Assembly: GCA_036925085.1 (NCBI GenBank)
Contig: JAUPFP010000003.1
Span: 6,069,479 to 6,133,478 of the forward strand
Direction: 5' to 3'
Length of the DNA stretch: 64,000 nt
Origin: Brachycybe producta
Taxonomy: Eukaryota; Arthropoda; Diplopoda; Playtdesmida; Andrognathidae
Of this stretch, positions 56,395 to 64,000 are shown one piece after another. Made by a program: the position numbers and the translations under genes. A model generated the notes under the pieces. It did not search any database, was not told the DNA's origin, and was given only the letters and a program-made list of their open reading frames with translations. Numbering within the stretch: position 1 is the stretch's first letter; the number at the start of each line of letters is the position of its first letter.

Positions 56395-56955
56395 TTGTTC
56401 TTTACGTGCTCGATTTATGTAATTTTTGAAAAGGTCCTTCTATTTTTAAACAAGGTTCAAAATCGTTCGTTTTTTTAACCCCATGTTAATTCCCATTGGA
56501 TCAAAAACCATCCCACAAACATTTGAAAAACTCTCGTTAAAAACGATTTAGAACAATAACAAAATAATTAGCACATACTTTCATGTATTGGTTTGACGAT
56601 GTTTCCTTTTATAAATTTTGAAAAGGTGTTTTTATTTTTTAATAACATTTAAAATCGTCCATTTTTTTAACTCCATGTTAAGTGCCATAGGACCAAAAAC
56701 CGTCACCCAAACATTTGAAGAACTCCCATTAAAACGACTTAGAACAATCACATAAAAATTAGCACGTACTTTAATCTATTGGCTTCACGATATTTTCTTT
56801 TTATAAGCTTAGCACGCGAAATTATTTTTCTATTAATTATTATGTGACTTGAAACCTGGAAGAAAAACGTTAAAAAAATCATCTTTTAATCAAAAACAAT
56901 CGCAGCGCCTACATTCGGAGAAATTTTGAACTAAACGCTGTATCTAGGCTCTTAA
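56395..56955. repeat. About 185-bp repeat units, second array
   Basis: Same units and order as 6263-6836, at least two and a half copies, ending in the same TATCTAGGCTCTTAA. The two arrays are 50 kb apart. Confidence 0.75.
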
Positions 56956-57449
56956 ATGGTTTTACTGTGTGATGCTGATGTTGCAATTAAAATTATGGAC
57001 ATTTTTAAATACTAATCGATAATAACAAAAATATTTGCTTGACATAATATATGTTTTTTTTAAGAAGGGATACCACGTGGCTAACAAAATAAATTTTACC
57101 AGGGGAACAAATTTAAAATTGTTACACAGTTTTTTTTGCTAATAAAATAACTTGGACCTTTTTTTGAACCATAATTAATATAATTATGTTACATACATGA
57201 CATCATAGACAGTTTTTTTTTAAATATTCGCAAAATCACATCACACGTCTCTACGAGTCAATATCTTTTAAAATAATTTTTTGTTTATTTCACGACATTT
57301 TCCAAACGATGCACTTCTGTAGGGCTTGAGTTAGACAATGTAATTATTTTCATTTGTCTATTGTTCATGTGTCACGAAAAATATTTAAACTAGTTGGAAC
57401 TACCTTTTTTAATTTAAATTGACTTTAATTAATTGACTTTTATATTATG
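56956..57449. other. AT-rich DNA, no gene recognised
   Basis: Nothing beyond homopolymer-rich sequence. Confidence 0.4.
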
Positions 57450-58080
57450 TGTAACACCCGGTAAATCGTGATCCTGCCAAAACCATAACCCGGGGGGTAA
57501 ACAACTCTCAAACGTCCCTCCCTCCCCTCTGACTCACCTTTCTGACTCATGCCCAAGCGGCAGATTGATACATAAGGTACCATGGTCACTTGGACCTGGT
57601 TACACCTCGCAGGTGTACACAGGTCTAAGGTATAAAAGGGCCGTGTTCCTCTTTGTTCTTCAGTTCTTATCCTTTGCCTGTATTACGTGACCTTATTCCG
57701 AATCATGGGCCTGAGGATTTACCGTTAGTATTTCATATATTCATCCTTGTATTCTGCGTTTCTTACAAGAAACAGCGTTGTCTTTCTGTAATGTAACCAA
57801 CTTCTCTTCAGAGGCCGGAGACTCCACAGGGCAAGAGCTATACGATTCTTAGCAGCTACAACATCTTCTCTTGTCGGGATACCGAAAGAAGAAGATGTAC
57901 ATCAGCATCAACCGGAAGAGAGAGAGATGGCCGCCACTCTCCTGCATCGATTTCACCCCCATGCAGAGGAGTGACCACAATCTGTCTCCATCCAACTCTC
58001 TCTGCAACTCGAATCTTCTCCGTGCGGGCACCGTACTGTTCAGAGAAGAATCGAGGTACAGAAAATGTCATCTAAAGGTT
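57450..58080 (+). mobile_element. LTR related to the solo LTRs, right border unclear
   Basis: It starts TGTAACACCC and carries CACTTGGACCTGGTTACACC and TATAAAAG near 57631, then TCTCTTCAGAGGCCGGAGAC as in 45755-45790. It is collinear with 45382-46043 almost to its end. No closing CA with a matching 4-bp duplication of TATG was found, so it may be truncated or may be the 5' LTR of the following Gypsy element. Confidence 0.6.
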
Positions 58081-58232
58081 GGTAATAAATATTGGTTGAT
58101 GTCAAAAGCTCCCATTTGGTGGAGGTGCGGGGTATAGCTCCATTTGCCTTCTCCGACCTATCAACAGAAGCCGTCCTTTGTCCTAAGTCTCGTGATTGTG
58201 CCTCACGAGGCTTCGTCCGTCCCTTTTATGTT

Positions 58233-58360
58233 GGAACCACGTATGGAGACCCTCGATCATGTCAAAGTCAACCGCGTGGCGCCTTTTTGTGTGGAACCAT
58301 GTATGGAGGCCCTCGATCACGTCAAAGCCAACCGCGTGGTGCCGATTTTTTGTGGAATCA
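58233..58360 (+). repeat. 60-bp tandem repeat, about 2.1 copies
   Basis: GGAACCACGTATGGAGACCC at 58233 recurs with few changes at 58293, and its first bases again at 58353. The period is exactly 60, so a frame crossing it repeats a 20-residue unit. Confidence 0.85.
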
Positions 58361-59582
58361 CGAAAGAGACTTGTGGCTACACACACCACGTGTCGACCGC
58401 GCGATTCTGTGTCCTGTCCTTAGAGACACGTGGGAAAAGAACTTTTGTCTGCCAACCGCTTAGCACTCAGGAACCGAGGGGACAATCGTTGTGGACACAC
58501 GTGTTTCCATTATTATCACCCACTGTTACCTTCACTCTTCTTTAATTTTCAAAGTGAAACCCACTCGACCCTCCTCCGTATCATTGGTTGGTGTGTGGGC
58601 AACACTTTAAACAAATTCTTTTTACTCTCCGAGAGGAGTTTGCTCAGCCAAATAAATCTCATCTACTTATCTGTCCACCTATTAATAGGCCTTTTAAAGG
58701 AAGTGTGTGTCTTTTAAAAGCCCCTATTATCTTCACTCTTCATCTTTAATTTTCAAGCAAGTTTTCGTCTTAACTCTGTATCATTGTTAGGGGCTTACGA
58801 GCTTAGACACACTTTTATCTAGCCACGTGGAACTTTCTTGTCGTGGAACTTCTGTCTTCTCTTTGTTCCCTGTTTTCACATTGTGTTTCCCTTGGGACCC
58901 TCTATGTCCCAAGTCATGTTCTTCAATTTCTTCATCATCATCACCTCAATGCAGCCTCATATGAACTTTCTCCATTGGACAGCACTGAAGCCCGGCCGCC
59001 ATCTTGGATCGACCGGACACTCTTCAAAAAGTGTCAACAGAGCGGTTTTTTGCTCCATATGAGAACATTGTTGTAATTTTCTCATCTTTTTGTGTTCTCT
59101 TCTTCTCTCTTCTCTTCCAGAGGGTTGCACTTACGCACCCCCTGGTGGAGTTGCTCTTGTCAGAGAAAACTTCTCTTTCTCTTTGAATTTTCTCTCTTTT
59201 TGTGCTCTTTCTCCTGGCCACTATAAAAATGCGCCCGGAGGAATTCTTCAAGTCACCATTTTTTTTGGACATTGCAATAAACTGAACTGGAAGTGGCCAC
59301 CACAGCGCCACCAACGGACCTCTTCATTCTACTCAACATAGTCCCTCACTGGGCACTGACTCTGTCTTTTCTATCCAGAGCCATCCAGCAGTGAGGATGC
59401 AAAATTTCTACAGTCTGAACATTTCTTCTGGTTCACCAAGCATCTAGCTTGTTGAACAACCTTCCATTTCTACACTGATTTACTTTTATTTAATAAATCT
59501 AAATTAAAACTTTTGACGTGCGGTAACCGCACCTAAGTTTTACACTTTATAAGTAAATCAGCTTTCTTCTCTTGTTTTTGTG

Positions 59583-59652
59583 GAAAGTTCAGCCATCTTG
59601 AACTTTTCCTTTGTTTGTTCTTCTTTTGAAAGTTCAGCCATCTTGAACTTTC
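59583..59652 (+). repeat. Duplicated stem-loop in the Gypsy leader
   Basis: Two direct copies, 45 bp apart, of a 25-bp sequence that is itself a hairpin: GAAAGTTCA, seven loop bases, TGAACTTTC (last base changed in the first copy). Confidence 0.75.
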
Positions 59653-60194
59653 GTTCCTTTGTGTGTTCTCTACACACACCTTCTTGATTCTTGTTTTCAA
59701 GTAAAACTAAAAGTGCGGGCACCGCGCTCTAGCTTTACTCTTCGTATTGCTTGCCTCTTCTTTAGGCAACTGCAATTCTCTTTCATTTCCAATTCACTTC
59801 TAGCAGTGCAATATCGATTGGGTGGTGCACCATGCTCGAAATTGCATTGTACATCTGCTGTTTCTGTATTGAGACTTTTGGAATTCTTATAACCTCCACG
59901 TGCTCACCAAATACCACGTGTTGAGAGAGATCTTACCAAAATTGACACTCAATAAAGAATTTACAGACGCTCTATACCAGTTGGGTTTGTCATACCCAAC
60001 TGAAGAACAACACCAACATCAACACAGCCACTCAAACAACGATACCATTTTTATTAAACGTAGGTAAACTATCGTTACTCAGTGTATAGTGTCGGTTACC
60101 GACAAAAAGACCGCGATCTACAGCGAGGTCAGCAGCCGAACCTACAGAACACCGACTTACACTGATCACCACGTGTTGCACGAGCCTTAACATA

Positions 60195-61742
60195 ATGGAC
60201 GCTCACCCACGACTAACTGGAGCCGCTTGGAGGGCTCTCCTGCACTCCAGAGGCGGCACGTATCCATCAGCATTATGGGGGCCCATGCAACATCTCAGAC
60301 ATACGGTACACCATACGCCGCATCATCACATGAGGCTGTCCCACTCAGACCAGGCACGAATCCAGTTATTCAACCTGGGACCTGGTGGGTGCCACAAAGT
60401 GGAGGCACCCAAAGTAATGATGTGCATCAACAGTCTACACGGCGCACAGCTCAGTCCACAGACAATAGTACATTACGACGCCTTAATGTCATCCACATAC
60501 TACTCCAGATACCAACAGGAGCGACCTCCACTACTACCAGATCCACTGCCCACACAGTCGTGTGATGGTTGCAAACTAAACACCATCATGCATCAACTCA
60601 ATGAATTAAAAATACAGATTACTTATATGATGATCATTCATAATGGCACCCAACCGCCGCCTGTGCTACCACTACCGACTACATGTACTACAACACCACA
60701 ATATCGCAGATATCGTAGCAGAACAGACAACTCTTCGCCATACGCTGTCGGTCACCGAGAGCCGTATGAGCCCTGCTACGATTCATACTACAGACGACAT
60801 GGACCAGGTCCATATATTATACCTGAAGAGCGCGCGTACTATGTACCACGCTATACAAACTATGAGCGTACAGAACATCAGTACGCATACCCGACCTACG
60901 ATCTCACAGGGGAGGTCTCCGATACGGACCACGGTGGTGTGGCCACCGTACCCAACACGCCTCCTGAGATAAACGATTATGACAAAGCACCGGCCAGCAT
61001 ACCAATAATGATGGTCGACCACATCCCGGAATCAACTTGGGGAATGGATGACCTAACTACCTGGCATGGTACCCTTGAGGTCATTAATCTCGCCACCGTC
61101 GCCTTGGGTTGCACCGCCAATGAGGTGGTCGCCATCTTAGCTCCAGGTGGTGGGACTTCACTCCAAGGGTGCCCTTGCTGCCGCCGGATGCTGAAGGACC
61201 TATACCGACAACTGAAGAATACTTGTATGCCTCAAGAGATCGGAGATCATAGTGTCAGTGATGATAGTCCGAAAATCACTGTCACTATCAATGGCAAAGA
61301 GGTCCGCATGCTCGTAGACACCGGAGCCCATGCCAGCGTAATATCCGAGGCACTTGCAAGGCGGCTCCAACTCGACATCAAGCCTATGGCTCGCCCTCCA
61401 AGAATCGAGGGAGTTGGAGGAAACACTATCGCCGTGGCAGGGCAAGTCTCCGCTACTGTGGAGATTGCCGAACAATCTGCCACGGGCCGCCTGCTGGTTA
61501 TTACTGGCCCACCCGACGCCATTTTAGGCCGAGACCTGGATAGGGCACTGAAGCTTCTTGTGTCTATGCAGACCAACAAAGTTTATTTGGAGGACGACCT
61601 CTTTGATTCAGCACTCCGAAGGCAAAGAGTATTGAGGCGTATGTCAAGAGTGCGCTGGAAGAAATCACACCAGCCACTCTTGGGGAGAAGGACACCGCTC
61701 CCGTTGAAGTCAAGCTTATACAGCAACCGGACGAATATCTAG
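60195..61742 (+). CDS. Ty3/Gypsy gag-protease region (partial polyprotein)
   Basis: An open frame of 515 codons. Residues 1-330 are His/Tyr/Pro/Arg-rich and poorly structured, in the gag position, with no clear capsid homology and a CPCC pair near 328 rather than a proper zinc knuckle. Residues 360-460 are a retropepsin: LVDTGAHASVISEALA holds the active-site DTGA (D375), followed by a GVGG flap-like stretch and ILGRDL, the second hydrophobic-Gly motif. The start Met follows a stop-rich leader and is the first plausible one. The frame closes before the RT, which lies in another frame, so either a programmed shift or decay separates them; the many lesions downstream favour decay. Confidence 0.75.
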   Translation: MDAHPRLTGAAWRALLHSRGGTYPSALWGPMQHLRHTVHHTPHHHMRLSHSDQARIQLFNLGPGGCHKVEAPKVMMCINSLHGAQLSPQTIVHYDALMSSTYYSRYQQERPPLLPDPLPTQSCDGCKLNTIMHQLNELKIQITYMMIIHNGTQPPPVLPLPTTCTTTPQYRRYRSRTDNSSPYAVGHREPYEPCYDSYYRRHGPGPYIIPEERAYYVPRYTNYERTEHQYAYPTYDLTGEVSDTDHGGVATVPNTPPEINDYDKAPASIPIMMVDHIPESTWGMDDLTTWHGTLEVINLATVALGCTANEVVAILAPGGGTSLQGCPCCRRMLKDLYRQLKNTCMPQEIGDHSVSDDSPKITVTINGKEVRMLVDTGAHASVISEALARRLQLDIKPMARPPRIEGVGGNTIAVAGQVSATVEIAEQSATGRLLVITGPPDAILGRDLDRALKLLVSMQTNKVYLEDDLFDSALRRQRVLRRMSRVRWKKSHQPLLGRRTPLPLKSSLYSNRTNI

Positions 61743-63480
61743 TAGTCAAAGGGCTAACGCAACTCACTGGCCACGGGACAACGCTAGTGGAGGTAGAGGC
61801 CTCTAGGATCCTCACAGACCAAGATCTTCTCGTGGTCTCTCCTGACGAGAAGCTGCGAGCCTCAAAGGGGGTTTGGGCGGCCCCCGGCATTATGCAAGGC
61901 CATAACAGCAACAGCTTCCTAGTCGAGGTCCTGAACACCACTATGGGGCCATTGACCCTGGCCTCCGGCGAAGTGATAGCCCACGTACAGAAAGACTACT
62001 GCTTCGAAACGGTTGAAGTAAAAACGACTTCCAACGCTGACCCGATAATGACAAAAGAGTCAGGCGCTAAATTCTATGAAGCAATGCAACTCGGGCCTAG
62101 ATTACGGAATGGCCAGAGGCGCATTCTAATGGATCTTTTGAGATCCTATCGAGATGTCTTCGCGCTAGAAACATCAGAACTCGGATGTACCAACCTCACT
62201 GAACATCGGATCGACAATGGCGATCATGCAACCGTACGGGAACCCCTCCGAAGGAGTGGCCCCGAGCAGCGGGAGATCATCCGGAAGACAGTTGAGGAAA
62301 TGCTCAAAACCGGAGTAGCTAGTGAATCCAAGTCTCCATATGCTTCAGCAGTAGTTCTGGTGAAGAAGAAGGATGGACAGTGGCGTTTCTGCGTTGACTA
62401 TAGACGCCTGAACGACATCACCAAACCAGACAATTACCCACTACCCTGAATCGATGATGCTTTAGACTTGCTTCGTCGGTCGAGTCTTCATGACCCTCGA
62501 CATGATCTCTGGCTATTGGCAGTTTGAGGTCGCCAAAGAGGACAGGGAGAAGACCGCGTTCATCACACCCGGTGGGCTGTTCGAGTTCAATCGGATGCCC
62601 TTCGGTCTGCGTAATGCTCCTGCTACTATGCAGCGTGCCCTGGATATCCTTTTGGCTGGCCACTAATGGGAGACCTGTCTAGTCTACCTAGACAACATCA
62701 TCATATTCGGCGCGACCTTTGAACAATTTATGGAAAGGTTGGACTGCATTCTAGGACTCCTAAGAGAGGGGGGGGTTGAAGCTTCACCCCGAGAAAAGCT
62801 TCTTTGGCTACGACGAAGTCCTCTACTTGGGGCACATCATCTCCAAAGAAGGAGTGCGTCCAGACCCGAGAAAAGTGGTTGCCATCTCTGACTTAGCGGC
62901 ACCAACTAACGTCAAGGAGGTGAAGCAATTTTTGGGCATGGCCGGTTTCTACCGGCGATTTATTGTCAACTTCGGCCACATCGCTAAACCACTCACGGAT
63001 ATGACCAAAAAAGGGCTGCCCTTTTCGTGGACGATCGACAGAGAAGCAGCATTTATACTGTTAAAGACTAAACTTGTCACTGCGCCAATACTGGCCATTT
63101 ACGACCCAGATGCCGAAATCAAAATGCACACCGACGCCTCTGCTTACGGCATCGGAGCTATCCTCTATCAACAGTCACCATCTAAGGAACTGCAGATCCT
63201 GGGTGGTGTCTCTCGAGTGCTCCGAGATGCCGAGTTAAACTACTCCACAACAGATAAGGAGTGCCTCGCAGTGGTGTACGGCATCGTCAAGTTTAGACCT
63301 TACCTCTTTAACAAAGCCTTTGTCATCATCACCGACCATCATGCACTGTGCTACTTAAAGACTGCACAACGACTCCAAGGACGACTGGGCTGCTGGCAGC
63401 TACTACTCCAGGAATACGACTACACGGTAGTCTAGAAGGCCGGCCTCACTCACGTGGATGCAGACTGCATTTCACGGAGT
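61743..63480 (+). pseudogene. Ty3/Gypsy reverse transcriptase and RNase H, multiply broken
   Basis: RT motifs run in order: ASAVVLVKKKDGQWRFCVDY (62340-62400), then a TGA after YPLP (62447), a frameshift, GYWQFEV (near 62510), PFGLRNAP, an in-frame TAA at 62665, and YLDN at about 62690 in place of the catalytic YxDD. A G-run near 62768 holds another frameshift. Then comes a long clean frame (62776-63435) with the RT connection FLGMAGFYRRFI and RNase H motifs HTDASAYGIGA, TTDKECLA and TDHHAL. It closes with a TAG where the tether ..HVDADCISRSP begins. It cannot make an active polymerase. Confidence 0.88.
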
Positions 63481-64000
63481 CCGGTGGATGTTCCTGAAGA
63501 CTGAAACCTGCAGGCTACCCCAGATGACCTCGACGACAGTGTGGTTTATGCAGTCACGCTGCGTTGGGATTGGTCGGTTGAACAAGAAAGAGACATGAAC
63601 GTGACACAGATCAAGGTCGAACTTCGCAACAATCCGAGTACCGAGCTTCACCATACATACGTCATCATAGACGAGGTTTTGTGTGCCCTTGTCTACCAGG
63701 GCAGCGTCACACCCAAGCTCGTGACGCAAAACATACCGGAGAAAAGACGCTACGTTGTAGGAATGTCATACTACCTGCAACTCTCTATGGCCATCCTAAT
63801 TCCATCCACCCGGTACGTCGAAATCTACCAGTTTGCCGAGCAGCCGATTACTCCGGCTTTGGGCGCCCTTCAGCAGGCTTTCTTCAACAGTCTCCTGGGA
63901 GTTCCACTTAACGGAGCATACAGCATTGCCCGAATGATCGTTTGGAGGACCCGTGCCACTTACCAAGCCGCCTTCCTTTGGGACGCCCTTTACAGTGTTC
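63481..64000 (+). pseudogene. Ty3/Gypsy integrase N-terminal region, decayed and cut by window
   Basis: After a TGA near 63504 the frame stays open to the window end. It shows weak similarity to the integrase zinc-binding region: a VLCALVYQGSVTPKLV segment, then SIARMIVWRTRATYQAAFLW, resembling the helix before the Cys pair. The catalytic core would lie beyond the window. Confidence 0.5.

Larger units (their letters stand above)
58081..60194 (+). mobile_element. Leader/LTR region upstream of the Gypsy ORF
   Basis: GC-richer than its flanks and without a supported ORF. It contains a 60-bp tandem repeat (58233-58360), a TATA-like TATAAAAATG at about 59223, AATAAA signals near 59276, 59492 and 59951, and two copies of a stem-loop at 59583-59607 and 59628-59652. 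At least six CACGTG or near-CACGTG sites lie between 58387 and 60170. It probably belongs to the Gypsy element at 60195, as a long LTR plus leader, but borders are not resolved. Confidence 0.45.

Noticed and set aside
58115-58135. tRNA gene or primer-binding site (TGGTGGAGGTGCGGGGTATAGC)-like stretch, first 20 bases considered
   Set aside because: GGGGTATAGCTC resembles the 5' end of a tRNA, but no cloverleaf, B box or terminator follows, and the LTR end needed for a primer-binding site is not seen.
60783-61941. Minus-strand ORFs of 79-125 codons opposite the Gypsy protease
   Set aside because: Antisense shadows of the plus-strand coding frames; no family features.

Overview
The window is eukaryotic nuclear DNA from an invertebrate animal: an AT-rich, repeat-dense background, spliced genes with GT-AG introns, and RTE-like, CR1/Jockey-like, Ty3/Gypsy, Ty1/Copia, Tc1/mariner, hAT and Helitron-like remnants. 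A secreted alpha-carbonic anhydrase of the kind common in marine, often biomineralising, animals is present. A lophotrochozoan is plausible, but the sequence alone does not settle the phylum.

Layout. 1-4200: GC-rich mobile-element-like unit with a hairpin-rich tandem-repeat leader, a 3.3 kb ORF for a very basic protein with a possible Ulp1/C48-like C-terminal domain, and an LTR-like tail. 4200-11023: repeats only (LINE fragment with an internal inversion, ~185-bp repeats, a foldback element, MITEs). 11024-25986 and 25987-43738: a direct tandem duplication of a ~15 kb unit, each copy carrying a complete seven-exon alpha-carbonic anhydrase gene on the minus strand plus one extra 3'-terminal exon of an unidentified gene. 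43750-57449: a hAT MITE with its target-site duplication, a solo LTR nested in a Tc1 remnant, simple and tandem repeats, a LINE nested in another repeat, and a Copia remnant. 57450-64000: LTR-like sequence, a long leader and a decayed Ty3/Gypsy polyprotein (protease, RT, RNase H, start of integrase) running off the window.

The only confidently functional host genes are the two carbonic anhydrase paralogues. I could assemble all seven exons in both copies with consensus splice sites and consistent phase. Each gives a 311-residue secreted protein with all three zinc histidines, the proton-shuttle histidine, the gatekeeper Thr and the disulfide cysteines. The paralogues differ at only four residues.

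The duplication is young. Its junction shows 4-bp microhomology, and later events mark only one copy each: a 562-bp solo LTR with a 4-bp TSD in intron 4 of copy 1, and a 3.2 kb RTE-type LINE in intron 6 of copy 2. The copies also act as each other's empty-site control, which dates the nested repeats.
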